Of a stretch of DNA of 64,000 bases, positions 8,573-18,486 are shown piece after piece. The position numbers and the translations under genes are program-made. The stretch spans positions 80,384,384 through 80,448,383 of the forward strand of contig CM043944.1 in the NCBI GenBank assembly GCA_014529385.2. The letters are read 5' to 3'. The notes beneath the pieces were generated by a model. That model did not search any database and was not told the origin of the DNA. It was given only the letters and a program-made list of their open reading frames with translations. Origin of the DNA: Adiantum capillus-veneris (Eukaryota; Streptophyta; Polypodiopsida; Polypodiales; Pteridaceae). Each line of letters begins with the position of its first letter. Positions within the stretch are counted from its first letter, which is position 1.

Positions 8573-9499
8573 TTATTTTCTCAACTTCATGCGTGCTTTT
8601 CTAGCTTTCCATGTGTTTCTCTGACTCCGCGGTCCTTGACAAACCACTTGAGTCGCTAACTTTCCATTCTCAGGTTCTCTAGTGGTTTTCTTAGCTTGAG
8701 CTCTAGTAACAACTTGCGTTGGTATCAGAGTTTCATTTTCAGACCCACTGCTGGTAGGAATAGTTTCTAGCATATTCAATGTCGTCTTTTGCACTTTGTT
8801 TGGATTTTTTGAACAATCCTCAATGAAGTGAGTAACCCCACACTCAGTGCAATAAGCGTTAATTCTAATGATTTCCGTATGTGGACAAACATTCATCAGA
8901 TGGTCACCTCCACACTTGTAACAGGGTCCTAGTGCTGGTCTTGGTCCCATTTGATTCGTCCTTTGTGGATAGGATGGTCTTTGTCCTGTTAAACCTCCAT
9001 GAGCTATGAACATCAATGTTCTTGCGTCCAAATTGTATCTCTCTTCATCAGAAGCACTTGTAACTGTTGGTGTTCCAACATTCCCAATCATGCCCCATGG
9101 TTCTGGTTGTTTGGGTTCTTCTGGTGGGTAATACACAGTTGGAGACATGTGTGCACCAGATTCTTCATAATAGGCTTGAACAGGCACTAAGGCTTGTTCT
9201 TCCTGATTCTCTAAGGTTGGTGCATATCTAATGCCCACTGGTCTTGCTCCTGGTAAAGGTGGTTGTTGTCCCAATACCGGTTGCGGTCTTTCTATCCCCA
9301 TAGGTCTTGGTACATTTCCCATTGGGTATCGAGGTACTGGATGTACTTGAGGTGGTGCTAATTGAGCAGGAGGTGCATACTGACGCTCCCTTACATACCC
9401 TTTGTTGTAATAGCACTCCTCTGTTGGATGGTTTGTCCATTTTTGTTCAATAGCACACCATTTTAGTGTTTTTGGCAATGGTTTTTGGTATGGTGCCAT
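8573..9499 (-). CDS. Element A gag C-terminal part with zinc knuckles
   Basis: This is the nucleocapsid part of gag, which binds genomic RNA. A Pro/Gln-rich stretch (about 40-150) precedes two Cys-His clusters: CYKCGGDHLMNVC near 8890-8930 and CTECGVTHFIEDC near 8820-8860. Both have CX2CX3HX4C spacing, one residue shorter than the usual CX2CX4HX4C knuckle. A further possible metal site, C-X9-H-X4-C, lies near residues 15-29. It is in the same frame as the upstream gag (9779-11212); three in-frame stops in 9500-9781 divide them. Confidence 0.7.
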   Translation of the reverse strand: MAPYQKPLPKTLKWCAIEQKWTNHPTEECYYNKGYVRERQYAPPAQLAPPQVHPVPRYPMGNVPRPMGIERPQPVLGQQPPLPGARPVGIRYAPTLENQEEQALVPVQAYYEESGAHMSPTVYYPPEEPKQPEPWGMIGNVGTPTVTSASDEERYNLDARTLMFIAHGGLTGQRPSYPQRTNQMGPRPALGPCYKCGGDHLMNVCPHTEIIRINAYCTECGVTHFIEDCSKNPNKVQKTTLNMLETIPTSSGSENETLIPTQVVTRAQAKKTTREPENGKLATQVVCQGPRSQRNTWKARKARMKLRK

Positions 9500-9778
9500 C
9501 CTTTTTAGAGCATCTTATATCATTTGCTCTACATGTGGCATGGTTGTTGTTTGAACATTCTTTTTAGTGGTAGTCTCGCTCGCTACGGAGGAGGAGCTAC
9601 TGGATGCAAAATCTGTATCCGCTTACACCTCTCCATAAACCGTACAATTATCTACTAAGTACAATGCCTCTCTCGTTACTTGCTCGAAACTTGTACAAGC
9701 TTTCAAGTGCAAGTCCTTCTTGAGAGTGTCGTTTCTCAGTCCCTCAATAAAGAGAACAGATAGTCTGTCATCTTGTGG

Positions 9779-11212
9779 TCATTCAGGTACTGGACATCTC
9801 TCAATGTATTGTTTGAAGCGAAGTGAAGCTTCCTTCACTTTTTCGTGCTCTCTCTGTTTAAAAGCATATATTTGTGAGACCGTATTGTGCTTAATCCCTC
9901 GTTTTGAGAATTCCTCAGCAAACTCTCTTAGCAAATGGTCAATGTCATGGAATCCCCCTATGTTCAGTGGTTGAAACCATGTCAATGCCGTACCTTCTAG
10001 AGTAAGACCAAATCCCTCGTATTGTGTATGGAAATCGGTTATCTGCTCAGCTCTTAAGACTTGCTTAAAGAGTGACACATGTGCATACGGATCTCCTGAA
10101 CCACCATACTTCTTTGGCATACACTTCGCTACTTGAGATGGTCTCATACGTCTATGGTCTGCTACCAATCTCATTGCTCCTGTGTCCCGGCTAAAGCTTT
10201 CTCTAGCATCATGGATTTCATGGGTTACCCTTGTCGGTTCCCCTGCCCTGAATCTAGTACTAGGAGGTAAATGTGATGGTTCCGCTTCGAACCTTGGACC
10301 TGGAGTGGTATATGTGGGGAGTGGAACTGCACTACCTCGATTCGTATCCATTGACTCTCTGGAATGTAATGATCCCATTGGTCCGGGCTTCGAGTACTGA
10401 GGTTGACTGAAAGAGTCAGCAGCCTGAGTTCTTTGTCCTCCTGTCGTCATTGGGTTTTGCCCTCCATTTGTTGGTGCTGGTCTTTGTGAGCTAGAAGTAA
10501 CATAATACTGATGTAGTGGTCCCCCAAAGTATGTATATCCTTCTAATTCTTTCTTGCCCTTTGTTGAGTATTGCCTCCCATACTTGTCGTAAGCGGTAAT
10601 TTTCACTTCCGATCCCTCTGTGTAGGTAAAGACATAAAGTCTTTTTTGGTCTGTCAACTCTCTGGTGTAGGGTTCTTCACATCTATAATAGAGATCTTGC
10701 TCCCCATTATTATATTTGTATAGCCCCACATAGATGTTATCAGTGTTGATCCTTGTAGTTTCATTCTCTCTTCTTAACCTCGCATCATGGAAGTTCATTA
10801 TTGGTGCTTTCTCCTCGAGTTCTTCATCTACTTTGGCTTTGGTGCCCATCAATCCCCACTTGTCCACAATGTTAGGGTTTAGGACTACCAAGTACATGGT
10901 ACCCTCGTCATCTAGATATCTATCTCCGCTATAGCTCACAGGCACTAAGTCCTTGAACTCACTAGGTCTATCTTCTATCTTCAGACAATAGCGGTCCATT
11001 CCATCTTTGTAGATCCTGGCACCTTGCTCATTGTCGTACTGGTATTTTATGAACAATAGCTTCATTGTGGCGGAAGGGTTTGATGATCCTGCTGCCATAT
11101 TTTCTCTGTTGTTCAGGTTCAAGTGTTCCACGTGTTCGGTGAAAATCTCGTAAGATCTCTCCGAAGAAGTATCAGAAACACTTCCTTCAAAGATCGGCTC
11201 TAATGGTTGCAC
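9779..11212 (-). CDS. Element A gag N-terminal part with a long unknown extension
   Basis: This frame is 477 residues long. The retrotransposon gag (capsid-like) domain begins only near residue 360 (MPKKYGGSGDPYAHVSLFKQ, then LTLEGTALTWFQPL and FAEEFSKRGI). Before it lie roughly 350 residues not seen in ordinary plant gypsy gag. Residues about 50-240 look globular (FIKYQYDNEQGARIYKDGM, YLVVLNPNIVDKWGL, NIYVGLYKYNNGEQDLYYRC), and about 240-350 are a Pro/Ser/Gln-rich linker. I do not recognise the globular part. The frame ends at a TGA, and gag sequence continues beyond it in the same frame. The first ATG codon lies in non-gag sequence, so the true start is uncertain. Confidence 0.7.
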   Translation of the reverse strand: MQPLEPIFEGSVSDTSSERSYEIFTEHVEHLNLNNRENMAAGSSNPSATMKLLFIKYQYDNEQGARIYKDGMDRYCLKIEDRPSEFKDLVPVSYSGDRYLDDEGTMYLVVLNPNIVDKWGLMGTKAKVDEELEEKAPIMNFHDARLRRENETTRINTDNIYVGLYKYNNGEQDLYYRCEEPYTRELTDQKRLYVFTYTEGSEVKITAYDKYGRQYSTKGKKELEGYTYFGGPLHQYYVTSSSQRPAPTNGGQNPMTTGGQRTQAADSFSQPQYSKPGPMGSLHSRESMDTNRGSAVPLPTYTTPGPRFEAEPSHLPPSTRFRAGEPTRVTHEIHDARESFSRDTGAMRLVADHRRMRPSQVAKCMPKKYGGSGDPYAHVSLFKQVLRAEQITDFHTQYEGFGLTLEGTALTWFQPLNIGGFHDIDHLLREFAEEFSKRGIKHNTVSQIYAFKQREHEKVKEASLRFKQYIERCPVPE

Positions 11213-11475
11213 CCAACTTTGGTTTACACTTCCCTCGGTTGATATGACACTTTCTTGTTCTCCTTGTCTTGGTTGGTTATTCTAGAGATTCCTGCCCGAT
11301 CTCAAATTCATCAATTCCCCTAAAGGACTTTAACTTTTCTGTCTCGGCAATTTGTTTTCCCAAGTTTTTGTGGTCAGAATTGATCCAAACTGATTGATAC
11401 TTGGTCAATTGTTTAATCTTGTCAGTTGGACAACTTCTGTTTCATCAAGTGAGAATTTTGTTGCAGTTATGCTGA

Positions 11476-11505
11476 AAAAGACATTATACGCGTATGATGT
11501 CTTTT
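11476..11505. repeat. Palindrome copy 2 (one mismatched pair)
   Basis: Same core as copy 1, with ACATTATACG on one arm and CGTATGATGT on the other, giving one mismatched (wobble) pair. It is flanked by A and T runs that extend the pairing. Confidence 0.85.
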
Positions 11506-11757
11506 TTCACAGATTTAGACTATTTTGGTTATGCTCACTCTCAGTAGCCCCCTTATGCTCTTTCCACTCACAAAATTCAGTTTGAACTCTGTTTGAGCAA
11601 GTTATGGCTAATTTAGGCTTTTCTTGGCAATTTTCCGCTTTTGACTTGTTTTGGGTCAATTGTGATCCAAATGGGATGAAACTTGAAATATAACCTCTAG
11701 ACAGCTATTACAATGGATCTGTGTTGGCAAAGTATCAAAATATGTCCAAAATTAGGT

Positions 11758-11787
11758 AAAAGACATCATACGCGTATGATGTCTTTT
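11758..11787. repeat. Perfect 30-bp palindrome, copy 3
   Basis: The core ACATCATACGCGTATGATGT is extended on both sides by AAAAG and CTTTT, giving 30 bp of perfect dyad symmetry. Confidence 0.9.
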
Positions 11788-11882
11788 TCATCAATTTGGG
11801 TCAAGACTTGATATTTATGCTTTCTACAGTGTTTGTAACAATCTTGTCAGGTCGGATATCAAAAATAAGCAGTGGATGTGCT

Positions 11883-11912
11883 AAAAGACATTATACGCGT
11901 ATGATGTCTTTT
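11883..11912. repeat. Palindrome copy 4 (one mismatched pair)
   Basis: AAAAG and CTTTT flank the core, with the same ATTATACG variant arm as copy 2. The shared variant suggests copies 2 and 4 duplicated from one another. Confidence 0.85.
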
Positions 11913-12170
11913 GTCCCAAATTTTGACTATTCTTGGTTTTAAGCCTTCTCCAATGTTTATAATTGAGTTTCAAGTGTTTTTGTCAGGTTTGAATGTAAAA
12001 ACAAGATCTGAATCCAAAATTTCCTATTCTTTGCGTTTCTTGGACTCCGACTTGTCTTTTTGGGTTTCTTTGAGTGTTAATGCTCTTGTTTTAAGTTGAA
12101 ATTAAGGTATAACTCCCCTTTTGAACACTCTGGTAAAGTCAAAATTTCTGTTTTTGTCTCTATTTGGTCA

Positions 12171-12200
12171 TTTAGACATCATACGCGTATGATGTCTAAA
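12171..12200. repeat. Perfect 30-bp palindrome, copy 5
   Basis: The core is flanked by TTTAG and CTAAA. The flank differs from the AAAAG/CTTTT of copies 3 and 4, yet the symmetry is still perfect, so both arms changed in step. Confidence 0.9.
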
Positions 12201-12716
12201 GTTGCAGATTTCCAATTTTTTGGCACAGAATCCTTCCTAAAGCTTTCTCTAGTGCTCAGCAACTCACAGATACACAAAAAATTTCTCTGACTTTTGTTTA
12301 TTGCAAGTTTCACTACTAATTCGACGGTTTAGTGATCTAACATGCAATCAACCATATCAAGCAAATACTCCAATGATTACTAGCTCCAGATCAGGATCAA
12401 ATGAAGTCCTACCTAAGCTATTCCTAATCATAAAATGGGTTTGGTAATTGTGATTTTAAAGAGATCCACTGCCACTCACGGACTAGCAAATTCTTCTTCT
12501 ATCAACAACTACTCAACACCAACAAAACAACAAACAAATCTAAGCTAAACTAAAAATACTGTCAACACGGAAGACCCAGGAATACCTCACTTCCTAGTAT
12601 CTCTCGAGATCTTCGGAGTCCACCACTCCTAGATCTTTTCTAACTAAAATATACAAAGTAGTTTATACGACTCACCTCGTAGGATTAGTCTAAGGTCACC
12701 TACTTAGGGCTCTCGT

Positions 12717-12733
12717 CCCCGGCAGCGGCACCA
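12717..12733 (-). other. Primer binding site of element A (tRNA-Asp type)
   Basis: The plus strand reads CCCCGGCAGCGGCACCA, close to the 3' end of plant tRNA-Asp (CCCCGGCAACGGCGCCA, established knowledge). On the minus strand it is therefore a primer binding site starting TGG, placed two bases inside the LTR that begins at 12736. Confidence 0.8.
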
Positions 12734-12735
12734 AA

Positions 12736-13900
12736 TGTTAAGGCGGTTACGCCGCTAGCGGAAGCTAAATAGCGAGAACTCAACCAACAACAAAATTTGT
12801 CAGACGAGGATGGAGCTTGACCCGCAGGCGCATGGAAACAACTAGGTGGGTGTCAAATCACCTACTCGACCTTCTAATGACAATCACTACTAAGGAAATC
12901 AAATCTAAGTTCTAAAATACGCAAGTGACTGAAATCCTTACTACAAACGAATGCTATACGAAACAGGATCTAGAATCATTGAATCGATCTCAAAGACAAG
13001 GGAAAGTCTATACACTAGGTAAGAACAACACCCTAAAGACTTGAACTGCAAAATCAACCTATAACCACTCCGTGCGGCAAACGCGTATGAAGACAGGCCA
13101 AAAAATACAGGTGATCGAAACTTGACCCCGATGGTACCAATGTGTAGCTCTACTCATTGTGGTTCTATAGATATGCTGCACACTCCATTCCGACACACGA
13201 GTTGGAGAAAAATCACACCGAAGCTCGTAGGAACTTACCACACATAGAAGCCGATAGCGCGCACTCTTGGTATCTGTGCGTAGCTCTCGCCGTTGCTAAC
13301 ACAATGGCAGTGTCGCTTCTCTCATGGCGGCTCCGTAGCTCGCGTAGCAAGTAGATAAGACTCTCTCTCACTCTCTCTCAGACATAGTCACGGCGCTGAA
13401 AAACTCACTTTGATTAATAAAACTGAATCTCTTAGGTTACAAAAACTTTGGCTTATATACCTCAGCCTTGGAGGTGAGAACATCTCTAACTAATTACATC
13501 AGCAAGTGAAATTACTTCGGGATTACAAGCTGGAAACTCAATCGAGTCCCGTTACTTAATGAATGGCTCAATTCAAAATCAATGTCGGAAAGACATTTAT
13601 TACAATCAATGGTTACAAAAATGATGAGTGTGAGCAAAAATGTGGGTGTGATCCTCTGCTGGCTCAACACTTGCCCCCGAACCCCCCTACTTCTCTACTT
13701 GCTCCTTGCACCATTCTGCTTGCACAACGAGATTTGGCTATTCCTGTTAAGTATGGAGCCTTATTTACCCCTTGTAGCTTTGTCAGGCATTTTTCGGATG
13801 AGCATCAAGTTATGCCATGCCAAAAATCTTGCCCACTAGCCTCATGTATATATGTGTACATAGTCCTGCAAGTCTTGGAAGTGACCATGTACAAAATCAC
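12736..13900 (-). repeat. Element A 5' LTR (outer end approximate)
   Basis: The inner edge is fixed by TGTTAAGG next to the primer site. A TATA-like box lies at 13453-13460 on the minus strand, giving an R-U5 region of about 0.7 kb. A decayed half of the palindrome occurs near 13079. No target duplication can be read because the partner LTR is not identified. No gene is seen. Confidence 0.6.
13453..13460 (-). promoter_or_regulatory. TATA-like box of element A LTR
   Basis: GTATATAA on the minus strand, in GAGGTATATAAGCC context, about 720 bp before the LTR inner edge. Confidence 0.5.
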
Positions 13901-15063
13901 CTACTAAGGTGTGATTTTTCCAAGCTTGGGTGCTAATGTTTTGGTTTGTTCAAGTTGCCAAAACATGGATTTCGATAATTATTTTCAGCCATGATTTATA
14001 GCTCTTGAATCGGACTTGTACCTCATGTGTTATGAGCATCCGAAGTGGGCGGCGGTCTCAACTTGGAAAGTGATTGCGGGTGCATGCGACAAAGGCAACT
14101 AGGCCAACTTGATGATTAGAATTAGAAATTATGAGGGATAAGAATTCTAGAAGTATCCAAGAACTTGGGCTCCAAGCCGTGTGTTACGGTGTGTGATTCG
14201 GTCATTGGAGCAACAAGTTATGCTTGGAGGAAGTTTGTCCGAGGAGCTCTCTTGCTTGGGAGGAAATCTAAAAATTTATTGGGCACAAGGGGTTTTGGGA
14301 AGATTGAGGAGGAAGTGCCATGTGGTGGGGGGATTATTCCACATGGGAAGGAAAAAGTGGGAAGTGGGGGGTATATAGGCTAAAGGGGGAGCCCATTATG
14401 GATGTATCACCTTCTGAGGAGCCTATTATGGGTGTATCACCTTGTGAGGAGCTCTCAAGGCTTGCTATGGAGGGGCTCGTGGGCTCATGGGGAGGAAGGT
14501 AGAGCATTTTTGTATTCATACCAGCTGGACAAGCGCCTGTACACTCATTTTGGTCAACTGCCACTTGCCCCCACCCCATTCCCTTGGTCAAAGGGTCACC
14601 GACACCTCATTTTTTCCCCAAAAAAGGCAAAAAATGAGCCAATAAAAAGATGCCTACAAAGGAAGCCTTGTCGGCTGAGAAGATATGGAAGATTTTTGGG
14701 GAATAAAAGATAAGGTAGTCCCCATTGTAATAGCTGCAACACCTCCACAACTTCCAGAGAGCTCATTTTTTAGCAAGGAAGAGAACACCCCCTGGTTTCG
14801 AGCGGCCATAACTTCTTCATCTTTCATTTGTTTTTTGCCTATGGATAATCTATGGACATATCCACAAGACAATATTTTTCATGATGTTCTTGGTTTCTCC
14901 TAATTTCAAGTGTGTCTCATGCTTGAAGGGTTTTTCATAAATCTCTACAGGTGTTTATCACAAGTGTTTTCGGTCGTACAATAGTTCTTCCTTCCGACGG
15001 TGTGACTCGTGCAAGGCTATAGAGGCACTTTTTTTTCTTATCGTTTGCAATGCTAATATTGTT
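13901..15063 (+). repeat. Element B 5' LTR (outer end approximate)
   Basis: The inner edge is set by the primer site at 15065. A TATA box occurs at 14372-14379. No partner LTR was found to fix the left end, and no coding sequence is supported within it. Confidence 0.45.
14372..14379 (+). promoter_or_regulatory. TATA box of element B LTR
   Basis: TATATAGG in a G-rich context, about 690 bp before the primer binding site, a plausible position for the U3/R border. Confidence 0.45.
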
Positions 15064-15064
15064 T

Positions 15065-15084
15065 TGGTGCCCCCACGGAGGAGC
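15065..15084 (+). other. Primer binding site of element B
   Basis: TGGTGCCCCCACGGAGGAGC begins with TGG, the complement of tRNA CCA. It matches the site of D (63868-63887, reverse) except near its end, and the site of C (49025-49044). I could not assign the primer tRNA with confidence. Confidence 0.65.
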
Positions 15085-15370
15085 AAGTGCTCCCATGCTC
15101 TACTTCTTGTGAAATATGTATATTCTGCACGCAGAGAATGTAAAGGGGATGTGGGTCCTTATGGACAACCGCCTATGTATGTGCAAATTGTTGACAACAC
15201 TTGAGGTGGTCATATACTTGGATTGCAGTGTTTGGAGGTTCGTGAGGTTTTGTGAAGCCAAGCACTAGGGACCGGGTTACCCAATGTGAGGTGAATTAGG
15301 TACTGGAGCGATCCATCGACATCCCTTGAGCTTTCGACATCACATGTAAGTGTTTTTGTGGCAATCAAAC

Positions 15371-16008
15371 ATGGCAGACAAGTTACCACAATTTCATGGA
15401 TTACCTAATGAAAATGCACAGACTTTTATTGAAAAATTTGAAGTCAATTTCTTATTTCAAGATATAATAGACCAAGCTATATTATTGCGACTGCTACAAT
15501 GCAGGTTACAGTATGAGGCAAAAGTTTGGTTACACAATCATGAAGAGTTGGTACAAGCACAAACTCCAAGGGTGGTTTTGGACTACAATCGTGTGAAGCA
15601 AGATTTCTTGGAATAGTACACACCCATTGAAGTGCCTGATGATGTTTGGCATGAAATTTTGGGGTACACTCAAAAGGTTAATCAAAGTGTTGATGACTTT
15701 TTCATATGAAGTTCACCCGTTTATGGGATAAATGGGCCCGAGGTTTGAGAAATAAAATCCCTCCATCCATGTTAAAGAAGGATCGCTTTGTGGAAAACTT
15801 AAAAGAAATTCTGAAGTTCAAAGTTAGGCTGAAAAGGCCCGCTACCTTTAAGGAAGCAATCACTGTCGCCAATGAGAAAGAATGGAAAGCTCAAAGACTT
15901 AATGAGTCTGGGAAAGCGGTCCCTGTGCAAAGTAATGGTGTTCAAAATGAGGAAAATCAGGTAGAAGGTGAAGCCCAACCAACTAAAAAGGTTTCTAATA
16001 TTAAATAG
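15371..16008 (+). pseudogene. Element B gag, broken
   Basis: The frame opens at an ATG giving MADKLPQFHG and continues as a retrotransposon gag domain (FIEKFEVNF, LLRLLQCRLQYEAKVWL). An in-frame stop at 15614, a second stop and a frameshift near 15706 break it. The remainder (FTRLWDKWARGLRNKIPPSM ... LKRPATFKEAI) matches the gag of C and D in pattern. After 16008 the frame degrades into a Gly-rich stretch with stops up to about 16195. Confidence 0.7.
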
Positions 16009-16149
16009 TTACAACAAAATATGCAAGACATGATGACCATGATGCAGGAATTGTGATTTAGTGTTCTTGGAGGTGGAGGTGGTCATGGTTGCGGTCGTGG
16101 TAGAGGAATGGACAAGGCTTGTGAAGCCTAGCTTAATGCTTATGTGGTT

Positions 16150-17540
16150 CTAGGACAAGGTGTCTTTGAGCCAACCCCTTATTTCTTGATATGAAGTGAT
16201 GAAACAATTTGGAAACTTGTTCAACATTGTTAAGTACCCCCTTCTTTTTCCTTGTGTTAGATCGACACTCAGAATTTTTTGAATCAACTCTTTCTTCACT
16301 AGAAATTCCTATTTGGACTGCATCAACTTCTCAAGTTGCTCTAAATGGCTTAACCTCTCAAGTGCATCAACCTCTCAAGTTTCTCAAGTTGCTCTAAACT
16401 TCCCTCACACTTGCAATGCTTCACTTACTTCCCTCTTCTCCTTGTCCAACAATAAGAATGGCATTTCACCCTCATCACTCGAACTGGAAGAAGAGCTACT
16501 TTTTGAATCTTCGGAAATCTCTTCACTCGTAACTTCGATTCATCAGTCTCACTCACATCTTCTAGTGCTATAGGTTGCTTAGTAGTCATACCAAACACCC
16601 TCTTTTCACCCTCCTAGCATATACATACATTGTGCCCTTGCCCCAATATTGCACAGCAGCAAAAACTCTCAACCAAGGTTGTCCCAAAATGAGAGGAAAA
16701 GCTCCTAGGCCAGCCAACATAACATGAAAGTTTACTATAACCTTCACGTTAAAGACTTCAACTTCCAAATTCTTAATCAATCCCAAACACTTCACTTTGG
16801 CTGATTTGCTAGTTGAATCCAAAACCAAAGCTTCTACATGTAATGAGACCCAGTCTCTCGACACATGATTGTGTAATCACACAAAGTTGAGCACCTCCAT
16901 CAATGTAGGCCTCTCCCATGCCCACACCTCTGTGCAAAGCATTCACCATAGGACAAATGTCGGGTAACTCTCCCACACACAATACTCTGACTTGTGCATG
17001 CTTTGTCTCTTTCTCTAGATTCACCAATGACTCTCACCACCTCTTGAGTTTGGGCACCATATTCATCAACTGTCCAAAAGTACAATCTACTTTCCTCCCA
17101 ATCAGGTCTTCCTTTAAGTTGTAAGTTGTTTGGCCTTCTCCCAAAGGTAAACCTGCTACTTCAAATCTTCCACGAGGTCTGCTCTTCATCTTGGCTTTTG
17201 CATCTTCACTCTCTTTCTCTTTCCCTTTCTTTTTGCTGGGACCTTGAGCGGCATAGCCCTCCCTCTCTCTTTTGCCTACGGGCAGCATATCTGCTTCTTT
17301 CTTTTCAACCCACACAATACCCACATGACCACCAGAGGTTGAGGCCTGAATTTCATGTTCAGTACCTTAATCTCCCTGTATATCCAATGCATAATCATTA
17401 TTTTTGTTAGAAATTTGTTGGGGAAGTGGAAACATATCACCTCTCAACCTTGTTGGCTTTGAAAAATAAGTACTAATATGACCAAGGTCACCACAATTAT
17501 AACAGGTAGGGATGAACTTCCTCTAGTTATATGTAGTGGT
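16150..17540 (-). pseudogene. Element B inverted segment: zinc knuckle and protease
   Basis: Read on the minus strand, opposite to the gag and RT on either side, this gives a zinc knuckle CYNCGDLGHISTYF near 17505 (its last Cys lost). A basic linker with GPSKKKGKEKE follows, then a Tat-type retropepsin with IDGGAQLCVITQ near 16890 and FPLILGQPWLR near 16680. The frame is broken in three. The order knuckle-protease on the opposite strand shows an internal inversion. The right breakpoint is near 17541, where plus-strand RT begins; the left lies somewhere in 16010-16585. The first third of RT, expected next to it, is missing. Confidence 0.65.
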
Positions 17541-18486
17541 TGGCTTTGAAAGATACATTGTTTGTGATGGTTATTCATGAAATTTTCAGCTTATCCTTGC
17601 TCCTGAAGACTGGAAAAAGACTACTTTTATCACGCCATGGGGTTGTTTTTGCTTTTGTTGCCTTCCCTTTGGGTTGACAAATGGACCTGGAGATTTTGAA
17701 AGAGAAGTGGGATGGGTCCTTACCCCGTTCCTTGGGAAGTTTGTCAAAGGATTCATAGATGATTTTTGTGTATACAGTTCAAGGAAAGAGCGTGTTCAAA
17801 ATCTTGAAATGAATTTTGCAAGGTATGATGAGTGCGGGGGTCAGTTGAACCGTAAGACATTCCATTTGGTGTAGCCCACAGTGAAGCTTCTTGGACATGT
17901 GATTTCAAAAAATGGCATTGAAGAAGATCTAGAAAAAGTAGAGGCTTTGTTGTTGCTTCCAAAAGATACCAGATAGTTGGCCACTTTCATATGGAAGGTT
18001 AAATATATGTCTCATTTCATACATTTGGCATCACAACTATTGTATCCACTACAGTTAAGAATGATCCCTTAGAGTGTTCGCATGATTGTGACAATGTTTT
18101 TGATAGAATCAAAGAGGTTTTAAGTACACTACCCATTATGCAAGCTCCTGACTGGGAAAAGGAGTCTTACGTTAACCCATCAGTGGGAGTGATGCTATTG
18201 GGTCCATGTTTTTGCAAAAAGGGAAGGAATCTTAGTATTTGAAGCCTGTTCATTATGCTAGCAGAGTGAAGAGTCCTCATGAAAGAGATTACTTTGGAAT
18301 TGAATTGGTGATGACAGTATGGTTTATGCTTGCTGAAGATTTTGCAAACGATTTAGACACTACTTGCTGCAAAAGTCATTCAACTTTCTCACTAGTTTTT
18401 CATTGCTTCCTCAGTTGTTCAATAATTCAAATATATCAAAAACAATGATGAAATGGGTTATTGAACTTCAGGAGTTTCACTTCACC
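17541..18486 (+). pseudogene. Element B reverse transcriptase and RNase H, broken
   Basis: RT begins in its middle (YIVCDGYS, then a TGA, then TTFITPWGC) and continues through PFGLTNGP and the catalytic FIDDFCVYS near 17750, then LLGHVISKNGI. A stop at 17872 and several frameshifts follow. RNase H is recognisable from PVHYASRVKSPHERDYFGIELVM near 18240. It lacks the RT fingers region present in C and D. Decay is heavy. Confidence 0.65.

Larger units (their letters stand above)
11213..12716 (-). other. Element A 5' leader with palindrome-bearing repeats
   Basis: This is 1.5 kb between the primer binding site and gag on the minus strand, with no convincing gene. It contains four palindromes spaced about 120-290 bp apart. 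Sequence near them is loosely repeated (blocks like TTTGACTATTCTTGG and GTTTGTAACAATCTTGTCAGG recur in degraded form). The leader therefore looks like an old tandem array in which the palindrome is the best-kept part. Confidence 0.6.
1..13900 (-). mobile_element. Element A: Ty3/gypsy LTR retrotransposon with extra domains
   Basis: Read on the minus strand the order is LTR, tRNA-Asp-like primer site, long leader, gag with an N-terminal extension, zinc knuckles, PR, RT, RNase H, duplicated HHCC module, integrase core, second aspartic protease, Trp/Lys-repeat tail and purine tract. The domain order PR-RT-RH-INT is Ty3/gypsy. The copy is dead: gag carries three in-frame stops, pol has two frameshifts (near 5215 and 2560) and several nonsense codons. 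The right limit is approximate and the 3' LTR is not identified. The open stretches are long, so decay looks moderate. Confidence 0.8.
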
